In this document: one piece after another, positions 16,624 through 23,554 of the stretch
Layout: each line of letters starts with the position of its first letter
Numbering within the stretch: position 1 is the first letter of the stretch
NCBI RefSeq assembly: GCF_021699195.1
Contig: NZ_SSXE01000112.1
Coordinates: forward strand, 1-33,467
Origin: Nonomuraea sp. MG754425
GTDB lineage: Bacteria; Actinomycetota; Actinomycetes; Streptosporangiales; Streptosporangiaceae
Direction of reading: 5' to 3'
Length of the DNA: 33,467 bases
Program-made: the position numbers and the translations under genes
Notes under the pieces: model-generated
What the model saw: only the letters and a program-made list of their open reading frames with translations
Databases searched by the model: none
What the model was told of the DNA's origin: nothing

Positions 16624-16653
16624 CGGTGTGGCCCGTGTCTGCGGGCCACACCG
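16624..16653 (-). promoter_or_regulatory. 12-bp perfect stem-loop in the leader of the sugar-acid operon
   Basis: cggtgtggcccg (16624-16635) pairs exactly with cgggccacaccg (16642-16653) around a 6-base loop. Read on the minus strand it lies between the probable promoter region (16690-16740) and the permease start. It could be an attenuator, an mRNA-stability element or an operator. No T-tract follows it directly. Confidence 0.45.
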
Positions 16654-16664
16654 CACGGCTGGGT

Positions 16665-16679
16665 AAGGGGTAGCCCCTT
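16665..16679 (-). promoter_or_regulatory. Small hairpin next to the leader stem-loop
   Basis: aagggg (16665-16670) pairs with cccctt (16674-16679) around a 3-base loop, 11 bases from the larger stem. Together they make a two-hairpin leader for the operon transcribed to the left. Confidence 0.3.
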
Positions 16680-16753
16680 TCGTGAGGTTTCCGAAGTCCT
16701 AATTCACGCGACTGTAACTCAAAGAGCGGTCATATACGAGATGCGATGTACGG

Positions 16754-16759
16754 TATCTT
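16754..16759 (+). promoter_or_regulatory. -10 box suggesting a leaderless GntR message
   Basis: TATCTT lies seven bases before the ATG at 16767. This is the geometry expected when transcription begins at the A of the start codon. No convincing -35 is visible. If right, the in-frame upstream ATG at 16746 lies inside the promoter and is not used. Confidence 0.4.
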
Positions 16760-16766
16760 TCACTTC

Positions 16767-17435
16767 ATGAGTGAGGTCATCGCGTCACCGGTCTTCTCCG
16801 GTCAGCCCAGGTCGCTGTCGTCGCGGGGCACGGTCGTCCTGGAGGCGATCAAGCACGCGATCCTGACCGGCGCGCTACCGCCCGGCCGCCAGCTCGTCGA
16901 GACCGAACTCGCCCAGCAGCTCGGTGTGTCCAAGACCCCCGTGCGCGAGGCGCTCAAGACGCTGGCGGGCGCGGGCCTGGTCACGATGAGCGAGTACAAG
17001 GGCGCCACCGTGCGCACCGTGGACGACGCGCTCATGGAGTGGGTCTATGACCTGCGCCTGCTGCTGGAGCCCGAGGCCCTCACCCGCACGGTCGAGCGCG
17101 GCGCCGACCTCTCCCCGGCCGCCGAGGCCCTGGGCCGCGCCGACGCCGCCGCCGACCGAGCCGACCGCAGCCTGGCCAACCGCGACTTCCACCGCGCCCT
17201 CTACGCCGGCTGCGGCAACCCGCTGCTCGTCAGCACCCTCGACTCGCTGCGCGACCAGACCGCGCTGATCTCGGCGGCGGCCTGGTCGCGCGTGCCCACC
17301 TGGGAGGAGGAGGCCGCCGAGCACCGCGAGATCCTCGCGGCCGCCCAGGAGGGCACCGCCGCCGAGGCCGCCGGCCTGCTGCGCGCGCACGTCTGCCGCT
17401 TCGTCGAGCGCGTCAGGGAAAGCGGAGGTCTGTGA
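16767..17435 (+). CDS. GntR-family regulator, FadR/FCD subfamily
   Basis: 222 residues from ATG 16767 (229 from ATG 16746). An N-terminal winged helix-turn-helix (about 20-85: VVLEAIKHAILTGALPPGRQ, then LGVSKTPVREALKTL) is joined to an FCD helical domain. That domain typically binds an organic acid through metal-coordinating residues: the Asp in WVYDLRLLLEP and the His in the segments NRDFHRALY and EEEAAEHREIL. FCD regulators commonly sense sugar acids or lactate-like ligands. It is divergent from the MFS/DapA/enolase operon, so it is very probably the repressor of that operon, released by the substrate or a keto-deoxy intermediate. No clear operator could be picked with confidence in the 16690-16766 spacer. 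Confidence 0.92.
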   Translation: MSEVIASPVFSGQPRSLSSRGTVVLEAIKHAILTGALPPGRQLVETELAQQLGVSKTPVREALKTLAGAGLVTMSEYKGATVRTVDDALMEWVYDLRLLLEPEALTRTVERGADLSPAAEALGRADAAADRADRSLANRDFHRALYAGCGNPLLVSTLDSLRDQTALISAAAWSRVPTWEEEAAEHREILAAAQEGTAAEAAGLLRAHVCRFVERVRESGGL

Positions 17436-17497
17436 TTCGTGTGATCAATCTCTCAGCGTAGCCTTGCTCGGGGCCCCGCCTCCGCCCCGTCCCTACG

Positions 17498-17512
17498 ATG
17501 ATCATCGATCAT
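17498..17512. promoter_or_regulatory. Short dyad upstream of the ion channel gene
   Basis: atgatc and gatcat surround three bases. The dyad overlaps TACGAT (17494-17499), which could be a -10 box, and lies just before the Shine-Dalgarno at 17515. It may be an operator, but a 6-bp dyad is weak evidence. Confidence 0.25.
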
Positions 17513-17527
17513 TCGGAGGGGAGATCC

Positions 17528-18346
17528 GTGTCTGGGCGAGAACGCGTTCGGACCGTTCTGGACAGCCGCCTCGTGCAGCGGGCGGTCATCCTGGTCATCG
17601 TCGTCAACGCGATCACCATCGGCTGCGAGACCAGCGCGTACCTGATGGAGCGGGCCGGCGACCTGCTGCACACCATCGACCGGGTCGCGCTGGCCATCTT
17701 CGTCCTGGAGCTGGGCGCCCGCCTGTACGCCTACCGCGCGGCCTTCTTCAAGGACCCCTGGAACTGGTTCGACGCGATCATCGTGGCCGTCGCGCTCATC
17801 CCGGCCTCCGGCCCGACGTCCGTGCTGCGCGCCCTGCGCATCCTGCGGGCGCTGCGGCTGGTCTCGGCGGTGCCCAGCATGCGCCGCGTGGTCGGCGCGC
17901 TGCTGACCGCCGTGCCCGGCATGGCCTCCATCATCGGGCTGCTCGTCCTGATGATCTACATCGCGGCGGTCATCGCCACCAAGCTGTTCGGCGACATCGT
18001 GCCGGAACGCTTCGACGAGCTGCCGCGCTCGCTCTTCACGCTCTTCCAGATCATGACCGGCGACGACTGGGGCAACGTCGCGCAGGAGGTCATGGAGCAC
18101 AAGCCGTGGGCATGGATCTTCTTCATCGTCTACATCCTCATGTCCACCTTCGTCGCGCTGAACCTGTTCATCGCCGTCGTGGTCAACGCCATGAACGAGG
18201 ACGGCGAGGCCGTGCGCCAGAGCCGGGCCGAACCGTCGCCGGAACTCGAGTCCGTCAAGCGGGAACTGGCCGCGGTGAACGCCAAGCTAGACCAGCTCCT
18301 TATGCGGGAGCGTCCGGAGGAACTCCGCTCCCCGGCCGATCGTTGA
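17528..18346 (+). CDS. Voltage-gated cation channel (NaChBac-like, acidic TGDDWG filter)
   Basis: 272 residues, close to the 274 of NaChBac. Six membrane helices: S1 about 17-35, S2 48-68, S3 80-93, S4 98-122 with Arg at every third position (101, 104, 107, 110), S5 131-155 and S6 195-222. The pore loop LFTLFQIMTGDDWG (169-182) aligns with the NaChBac segment ending TLESWAS. The filter Glu-Ser is replaced by Asp-Asp and Leu by Gly, which suggests a Ca2+-permeable pore. A C-terminal helix (ELESVKRELAAVNAKLDQLL) looks like the tetrameric coiled coil of this family. GTG 17528 has a strong ggagggga (17515-17522); an in-frame ATG at 17498 lacks one. Spo0M-like gene follows 45 bases later. Confidence 0.9.
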   Translation: MSGRERVRTVLDSRLVQRAVILVIVVNAITIGCETSAYLMERAGDLLHTIDRVALAIFVLELGARLYAYRAAFFKDPWNWFDAIIVAVALIPASGPTSVLRALRILRALRLVSAVPSMRRVVGALLTAVPGMASIIGLLVLMIYIAAVIATKLFGDIVPERFDELPRSLFTLFQIMTGDDWGNVAQEVMEHKPWAWIFFIVYILMSTFVALNLFIAVVVNAMNEDGEAVRQSRAEPSPELESVKRELAAVNAKLDQLLMRERPEELRSPADR

Positions 18347-18391
18347 CGCGGGCGTCACAACGTTTTCGATCTTCGTTCGACAGGGAGAACA

Positions 18392-19453
18392 GTGGTCTTC
18401 AAGAGGATGCTGGGTGCGTTCGGAGTGGGCGCCCCGTCCGTGGACACCGTGCTGTCCACACCGCGTACCCGGCCGGGCGACACGCTGGAGGGGGAGGTGC
18501 GGCTCAAGGGCGGCGACTTCGACGCCGAGATCGAGCACATCACCCTCGGCCTGGTGGCCCGCGTGGAGATCGAGCACGGGGGCGACGAGAGCTCCGGGCT
18601 CGGGGAGTTCTCCAGCGTCCGGGTCTCCGGTCCGTTCACGCTGCGCAAGGGCGAGGACCGCGTCATCGACTTCGCGATCCCGGTGCCGTGGGAGGCGCCG
18701 ATCAGCGAGATCTCCGGCCAGCCGCTGCCCGGCATGGCCATCGGCGTACGGACCGAGCTGGCCATCGCCAAGGCCGTTGACAAGGGCGACCTCGACATGC
18801 TGGCCGTCGAGCCGCTGCCCTCGCAGCTTCGCATCCTGGAGTCGTTCCTCCAGCTCGGCTTCGCCTTCCGCGCGGCCGACCTGGAGGCGGGCCACCTCTA
18901 CGGCGTGCGCCAGGAGCTGCCGTTCTACCAGGAGCTCGAGTTCTACCCGACCGGCCACTACGCGAGCTCGGTGCGCGAGGTCGAGGTCACCTTCGTCGCC
19001 GGTCCGACGGGCCTGGAGGTGGTCCTGGAGGCCGACAAGCGCGCCGGCCACTACTCGGGTGACGCCATCGGCCGCTTCACGGTCAGCCACGACGACGCCC
19101 TGCGTACGGACTGGGCGGGCGAGCTGGGCCGCTGGCTCGACGGCCTCTCGCAGTACGGCGGGCACGCTGGGGGCCACTTCGGCCAGCCCGCCCCCTACGG
19201 GCAGCCCGACGCCTACGGCCAGCCCGGCCCGTACGGTCAGCCCGGCCACTACGGCGAGCACGGTCACCCCGGCTACCCCGGCCAGCATGGCCACCCCGGC
19301 CACCACGACGACCACCACGGGCACCGCAGCGGCCCCGGCATGGGCACGGTGATCGCCGCCGGCGCGGCCGGTGTGGTGGGCGGCCTCGTGGCCGGCGAGA
19401 TCATCGAGGAGGTCTTCGAGGGCGACGACGAGGAGGAGGGCGGCGACTGGTGA
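18392..19453 (+). CDS. Spo0M-like sporulation-control protein with low-complexity tail
   Basis: 353 residues. Residues 1-245 are a SpoOM-family, arrestin-like two-lobed beta sandwich (MVFKRMLGAFGVGAPSVDTV, then TRPGDTLEGEVRLKGG). In Bacillus the family affects sporulation and cell-shape control; the mechanism is unclear. From about 250 the protein changes to repeats of YGQP, then HGHPG/YPGQHGHPGHH stretches that could bind metal or phase-separate. It ends in a small Gly/Ala-rich hydrophobic segment (MGTVIAAGAAGVVGGLV) and an acidic terminus (EGDDEEEGGDW). GTG 18392 has aggga upstream. It lies 45 bases after the ion channel gene, so both may be co-transcribed. Two large hairpins follow. Confidence 0.9.
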   Translation: MVFKRMLGAFGVGAPSVDTVLSTPRTRPGDTLEGEVRLKGGDFDAEIEHITLGLVARVEIEHGGDESSGLGEFSSVRVSGPFTLRKGEDRVIDFAIPVPWEAPISEISGQPLPGMAIGVRTELAIAKAVDKGDLDMLAVEPLPSQLRILESFLQLGFAFRAADLEAGHLYGVRQELPFYQELEFYPTGHYASSVREVEVTFVAGPTGLEVVLEADKRAGHYSGDAIGRFTVSHDDALRTDWAGELGRWLDGLSQYGGHAGGHFGQPAPYGQPDAYGQPGPYGQPGHYGEHGHPGYPGQHGHPGHHDDHHGHRSGPGMGTVIAAGAAGVVGGLVAGEIIEEVFEGDDEEEGGDW

Positions 19454-19457
19454 CCCC

Positions 19458-19501
19458 CCCGCTGACCGGCCGCGGTGAACGCTCCGCGGCCGGTCAGCGG
19501 G
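19458..19501. terminator. Strong 18-bp hairpin after Spo0M-like gene
   Basis: 18-base arms (19458-19475 and 19484-19501) pair perfectly around an 8-base loop, starting five bases after the Spo0M stop. There is no U-tract, as is common for terminators in high-GC actinomycetes. With the next palindrome it separates two convergent genes. Confidence 0.7.
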
Positions 19502-19537
19502 TCGTGCCGGCGCCCCGATGAGCGGCCGGCCCCCTGC

Positions 19538-19573
19538 CCGGCGGCGGCCCCCCACGTGGGGAGCCGCCGCCGG
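19538..19573. terminator. 36-bp near-perfect palindrome before the GlsB-like gene end
   Basis: ccggcggcggc (19538-19548) pairs with gccgccgccgg (19563-19573). The centre is the palindrome cccacgtggg with one mismatch between. It ends 12 bases from the stop of the minus-strand gene at 19586, so it is the probable terminator on that side. Confidence 0.6.
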
Positions 19574-19585
19574 CGGCGGGGCCGG

Positions 19586-19855
19586 TCAGCCGCGTCGTCT
19601 GCCGTACACGCCCGCCGTCAGCGACACCCCCAGCGCCGCCAGGGCCACCTGGATGCCCAGCTCGATCCAGTCGATGCCGCGCGTGTCCGCCACCCCCAGC
19701 ACCGCCGCGATGGCGGTGCCGATCAGCGCGGCGACCACGCCGATCACGATGGTGAGCCAGACGGGGATGCGCTGCCGCCCCGGAATGACGAGCCGCCCCA
19801 GGGCGCCGATGACGACGCCGATGATGAGACCGGAGATGATGCCGGTGATTTCCAC
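19586..19855 (-). CDS. GlsB/YeaQ/YmgE family membrane protein (transglycosylase-associated type)
   Basis: 89 residues with three hydrophobic helices: about 3-22 (GIISGLIIGVVIGALGRLVI), 32-52 and 63-82. It also has the short basic loop PGRQR and a basic C-terminus GRRRG. The family is named transglycosylase-associated, but no enzyme activity is known; members are linked to general stress. The start is the GTG at 19855 with ggagg about ten bases upstream. It is convergent with the Spo0M-like gene. Confidence 0.85.
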   Translation of the reverse strand: MEITGIISGLIIGVVIGALGRLVIPGRQRIPVWLTIVIGVVAALIGTAIAAVLGVADTRGIDWIELGIQVALAALGVSLTAGVYGRRRG

Positions 19856-19988
19856 GCTGCTTGCGCCTCCATGAGGTCGGCGTTCTTCCGTCACCAGGCA
19901 CAACGAGCGGCCACACCCGGCGGGTTCCGCGATGAGCCGGTCTCCGGGCCGCTCGCTGGGCCGCTCTTTGGGCCGCTCTCCGGGCAGG

Positions 19989-20879
19989 TCAGCCCGTGAG
20001 GTAGCCGCCGGAGGCGTCGATGTCGGTGCCGATCACGGCGGTGGCGTCGTCGGAGGCCAGCCACATGACCACGCGCGCCATCTCCTGCGGCTGCACGATG
20101 CGCCTGATCGGGTAGTCCTGCGCGATCTCCTCGTACGTCGTCCCGAACGCCTCGGCCGCCCGCCGCAGCATCGGCGTGTCCACGGCGCCCGGCGCGAGCG
20201 CGTTGACCCGGATGTTCCTGGCGGCGTACTCCAGCGCGGCGACCTTGGTCAGCGAGGCCACCGCGTGCTTGCTGGCGTTGTACGGCGAGATCGTCGCGAA
20301 GCCCACCTCGGCCGAGATGGACGCGGTGTTGACGATGATCCCGGCCCCCTGCCGCAGCATGTGCGGCAGCTCGTACTTCATGGCCAGGAACGTCCCGCCC
20401 GCGTTCGTCCGCCAGACCAGCTCGTAGTCCTCCAGCGTCTGCTCGTGCAGGGGAGCCGCCTTCGGGCTCTCGATGCCGGCGTTGTTGAAGGCGATGTCGA
20501 TCCGCCCGTGGCGGCGCACGCACTCTGCGACGAACGCCCGCACGTCCGCCTCCCTGGTCACGTCGGCCCGCATGAAGCCGGCCTCGCCCCCGAAGTCCCT
20601 GATCGCCCGCTCGTGCCGGCGGCCGAGCTCCTCGCGCCGTCCGCAGAAGAACACCTTCGCGCCCTCCCGCGCCAGCTCGTAGGCCGTGGCCTGCCCGATC
20701 CCGGACGTCGCCCCCGTGATCAGCACGACCTTGCCCGCGAAGCGGCCTCGGCGGTCGGCGCGGCCCGACGAGGGCTCGGGCGGGTTCTGGGTGTCGGCCT
20801 CGGCGGCCCCGGCGGCCAGCGCCATCGCGCCCGCGGTCGCGGTGGTGAGGATCGCTCGTCTCGACGGTTGTCGCGTCAT
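19989..20879 (-). CDS. Short-chain dehydrogenase/reductase with Tat signal peptide
   Basis: 296 residues. The first 30 residues form a twin-arginine signal (SRRAILTTATAGAMALAAGA), then a linker, then a classical SDR Rossmann domain. TGATSGIG (55-62) binds NAD(P), followed by FNNAG (131-135) and the catalytic Ser187, Tyr200 and Lys204 (YNASK). Fewer than 70 residues follow the YNASK motif, ending in a WLASD/TGTDIDASGG terminus typical of glucose-1-dehydrogenase-like SDRs. Most SDRs are cytosolic; Tat export would carry the folded enzyme with cofactor outside. ATG 20879 has aggag eight bases upstream. A LysR-type dyad at 20954-20968 lies upstream. Substrate is unknown. Confidence 0.9.
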   Translation of the reverse strand: MTRQPSRRAILTTATAGAMALAAGAAEADTQNPPEPSSGRADRRGRFAGKVVLITGATSGIGQATAYELAREGAKVFFCGRREELGRRHERAIRDFGGEAGFMRADVTREADVRAFVAECVRRHGRIDIAFNNAGIESPKAAPLHEQTLEDYELVWRTNAGGTFLAMKYELPHMLRQGAGIIVNTASISAEVGFATISPYNASKHAVASLTKVAALEYAARNIRVNALAPGAVDTPMLRRAAEAFGTTYEEIAQDYPIRRIVQPQEMARVVMWLASDDATAVIGTDIDASGGYLTG

Positions 20880-20953
20880 TGAGTCCACTCCTGGATGTTC
20901 GGCTGGGCCCAATGCTCGGACGCCGCCCGCGAAACCGTCCAATACCTGCGGTG

Positions 20954-20968
20954 ATAGCCGATGGCTAT
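20954..20968 (-). promoter_or_regulatory. LysR-type dyad upstream of the Tat-SDR gene
   Basis: On the minus strand it reads ATAGCC ATC GGCTAT, a perfect 6-bp dyad with the T-N11-A layout of LysR-regulator sites. It lies 74 bases upstream of the SDR ATG. A nearly identical element precedes the lipoprotein gene at 25573. No LysR gene lies in this window. Confidence 0.5.
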
Positions 20969-20982
20969 GGAGCCGGACAGCT

Positions 20983-21016
20983 CCGGGGGCTCCGACGCCG
21001 TTGTCGGAGGCCCCGG
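20983..21016 (-). terminator. Terminator hairpin after the DUF5648-like gene
   Basis: ccgggggctccgac (20983-20996) pairs with gtcggaggccccgg (21003-21016) with one mismatch and a 6-base loop. It lies 13 bases past the stop at 21030 in the direction of transcription, as expected for an intrinsic terminator lacking a U-tract. Confidence 0.6.
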
Positions 21017-21029
21017 GTGCGCGGGTGGC

Positions 21030-21608
21030 TCAGCCGGCCTGGCCGAACTGCCGCAGCAGCGGGCCGTCGAGCTTCCAGCCGGGCTCGTCGGCCAGGATCT
21101 TCTTCGTGTGCGACTCGATCGCCATCCGCCACTTGTTGTTGTTCGACAGGCGGAACACCTTCACGTCACCGCCGGCGGCGGCGCTGCCGGGCGCGTAGCC
21201 CAGGATGCCGTCGTAGCGGAAGTCGCCCGAGGTCACCAGGCGCTCCCGCTCCGCCACGGAGGCGGTGACGAGGTAGGAGGCGCTCTTCGCCCAGCGCAGC
21301 CGGAAGAGCGGCTTGCCGCCGGAGAACGGGGCACGCGACACGTAGGAGAGCGGCGTCCGCGTGGCCGACCAGCCGTGCTCGTCGATCGCCCGCCGCCTCT
21401 CCGACTCGCTGGCGGTGTAGAAGAACCCGCCGTCCTTCGTCACCAGTTCGTGGACCTTCACCCGTTGCGCGGCGACGCCCGTGTTCGAGGTCGCCGGGGC
21501 GGCGGAGGCGCTCTGCGCGGTGGCGACGCCGAGGGACAGCGTGGCGCCCAGGGCCACCGCCAGCCCGAGGCCGACGGGGCGGGTCATGCGGCCGGATGAC
21601 AAGGCCAT
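21030..21608 (-). CDS. Secreted DUF5648-like protein
   Basis: 192 residues. A Sec signal peptide (TRPVGLGLAVALGATLSLGV) probably ends at the ASA/A site near residue 36. The mature region has imperfect repeats in which an aromatic-Thr-Ser/Ala-x-x-E segment is followed by a Gly-Trp or Asp-Gly turn: FFYTASESERRRAIDEHGW, YLVTASVAERERL with YDGILGYAP, and a third that ends WKLDG. This is the layout of DUF5648 propeller-like repeats, often found in secreted or cell-wall proteins of unknown role. ATG 21608 has ggagg about nine bases upstream. It is followed by a clear terminator at 20983-21016. Confidence 0.75.
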   Translation of the reverse strand: MALSSGRMTRPVGLGLAVALGATLSLGVATAQSASAAPATSNTGVAAQRVKVHELVTKDGGFFYTASESERRRAIDEHGWSATRTPLSYVSRAPFSGGKPLFRLRWAKSASYLVTASVAERERLVTSGDFRYDGILGYAPGSAAAGGDVKVFRLSNNNKWRMAIESHTKKILADEPGWKLDGPLLRQFGQAG

Positions 21609-21700
21609 CACTCGTTTCCCTCCGATGTGCCGATCAAGGATGCCGCCAAGCTAGTGGCGCGCGACCCGCCGGACGGCTCACTTCGACGAACGTGGAAACG

Positions 21701-23551
21701 TCAGCCGGCGTCGAGGGGGAGAGGGTCGATCGTGCCGTCCGGCCAGACGATCTCGTGGTCGCCGATCGACGGCGCGTCCGTCCCGGCGCCCAGCAGGAGC
21801 GCGGCGGCGTACCAGCGGCCCGGCTCGGCGTCGCCGGGCGTCGCGCACCAGGGGACCAGCGTGCGCTCGCCCAGCGGGGTGGCCGCGACGTCCGTGCCCG
21901 ACTCCGTCAGCCCCGGGCCGCCGACGACGCGCGTGGCGGGGCCGCCTTCCGGCGCGGGCCAGCCGCCCACCCGCAGCGGGCGCGGCTGCCCGGTCAGCCG
22001 CGCGAGCCGCACCTCCCACGCCCCGCGTACGACCGACACGACCTCCACCTCCGGCCCGTGCCGCATCGGCGCGCCCCCTCGCGGGTGGCCGTGGTCGGGG
22101 CCCGGCCCCTGCTCGCCCCAGTGCGCCCGCCAGCGCGACGACCCGGTCAGCGTGCCGGACGGCAGCGCGCGCACCCCGCCGGCGGTGAACCCGGTCCGGT
22201 GGCTGGCCCGGCCGTCCTCGTCGAGGACCACGACCGACTGGTCCAGCGGGTCGCCCGACAGCAGCGGGAAGGTGACCGTCGAATAGCCCAGCCGCGCGTA
22301 CACCGGCGAGTCGGCCAGGTCGGAGCCGGGGTGCGAGTGGTCGGTGCCGTGGTTGACGACCCGGACCACGCCGTCCGCGCGGGTGCCGCTGACCAGCCAG
22401 CCGGGGGCGCGGACCACGCGGGCGAAGTCGCCGGTCTCCACCGGGAGCGGCTCCTCCACCGCCGTCCAGACCGGGTGGTCGGCCGGCAGCGACAGCCCGA
22501 ACAGGCCCTTCGACGCCCAGTACGGCGACCCCGTCCCGGAGTAGGACTGCGCGATCTCCCGGTACGGGCCGTGCCAGCCCAGGTTGAGCACGCCGTCCGC
22601 GTCGGGCGCGGGGTCGTGCGCGCGTCCGGCGAAGTGCCGGACGATCCCGGACGCGGCCCGGCGCAGCAGCCCGGGAGAGCCGACCCCGGCCCGCGCGCCG
22701 GCCCAGAACGGCGCGGCGGCGGCGAAGCGGTAGGTCAGGCTGCGGCCCTGGATCAGCGGCGAGCCGTCCGCGCCCACCAGGTGGACGGCGTCGTCCAGGA
22801 AACGTTCGAGGCGGGCCAGGTAGCGGGGGCCGGGCGGGCGGCCGGCCATCTCGCTCCACAACAGCGGGTAGAAGTGCAGCGCCCAGCCGGCGTAGTGGTC
22901 GTAGGAGCGTTCGGCGCCGTCGGCGTACCAGCCGTCCTCGCGTTCGAAGCTCTCCGTCAGGGCGAGCCCGGCGTCGATGTCCTCCTGCGCGTACGGCCCG
23001 CCGACCGAGGCCAGGAACTGCTCCACGACGATCTGGAACCACACCCAGTTGATCGGCGGGTAGGCGGCGCCGATCGCCGGCGCCAGGTAGTCCACCACCT
23101 GCTCGCGCACCAGGGCGGGCAGCCGGTCCCACAACCACGGCCTGGTCAGGTGCAGCACCAGCGCGATGGAGGCGGCCTCCACCTTGGCCTGGTCGTGCTC
23201 GTCCAGGCGGACCCAGCGGTCGGGGTGGTTCGGGTCGGTGCCGGCGGCCAGGCCCTGCGCGTACCACTCCATGAGACCGAGCGGGTCGCGCCCGCCCTCG
23301 CCCGCCACCCGGAACCCGGCCGCGAGGAACGTGCGCGCGAAGCCCTCCAGGGCGTCGACGTCCGGGCCGTAGCCGCCGGGCGGGCCGGGGAAGCTGATGC
23401 GCGCGTGGGACGGGCAGGCGTGGCGGCGGGCCGTCAGGAGCAGGCGATCGGCCAGATCGGCCCAGTGCTCCCTGGTCCAGCCCGTGTAGGGGGAGATCAT
23501 CAGGCCAAGCAAACACGGCGCGGACGCATTCCACAAGCGGCCCCCGGCCAC
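21701..23551 (-). CDS. DUF2264 family protein (probable carbohydrate-active, alpha/alpha barrel)
   Basis: 616 residues from GTG 23551. The family signature starts at SPYTGWTREHW. Helical repeats follow with many aromatic and acidic residues (PPINWVWFQIV, FEREDGWYADG, SYDHYAGWALHFY), and a beta-rich C-terminal part begins about residue 390. DUF2264 proteins lack proven activity but have the look of (alpha/alpha)6 glycosidases or lyases. There is no signal peptide, so a cytosolic role on an imported compound is likely. GTG 23551 lies three bases after the stop of the transporter gene, in the same frame, suggesting coupling. ATG 23500 is the alternative and would start just before the conserved region. 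No clear Shine-Dalgarno supports either. Confidence 0.85.
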   Translation of the reverse strand: MAGGRLWNASAPCLLGLMISPYTGWTREHWADLADRLLLTARRHACPSHARISFPGPPGGYGPDVDALEGFARTFLAAGFRVAGEGGRDPLGLMEWYAQGLAAGTDPNHPDRWVRLDEHDQAKVEAASIALVLHLTRPWLWDRLPALVREQVVDYLAPAIGAAYPPINWVWFQIVVEQFLASVGGPYAQEDIDAGLALTESFEREDGWYADGAERSYDHYAGWALHFYPLLWSEMAGRPPGPRYLARLERFLDDAVHLVGADGSPLIQGRSLTYRFAAAAPFWAGARAGVGSPGLLRRAASGIVRHFAGRAHDPAPDADGVLNLGWHGPYREIAQSYSGTGSPYWASKGLFGLSLPADHPVWTAVEEPLPVETGDFARVVRAPGWLVSGTRADGVVRVVNHGTDHSHPGSDLADSPVYARLGYSTVTFPLLSGDPLDQSVVVLDEDGRASHRTGFTAGGVRALPSGTLTGSSRWRAHWGEQGPGPDHGHPRGGAPMRHGPEVEVVSVVRGAWEVRLARLTGQPRPLRVGGWPAPEGGPATRVVGGPGLTESGTDVAATPLGERTLVPWCATPGDAEPGRWYAAALLLGAGTDAPSIGDHEIVWPDGTIDPLPLDAG

Positions 23552-23554
23552 CGG

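Noticed and set aside
16690..16766. FadR-type operator for the GntR regulator
   Set aside because: Only weak ATAC/GTAT matches could be found; nothing fits the TnGTnnnACnA pattern well enough to report.
19190..19320. CRISPR-like or satellite repeats
   Set aside because: The periodic pattern is the in-frame coding of YGQP and HGHPG repeats in the Spo0M tail.
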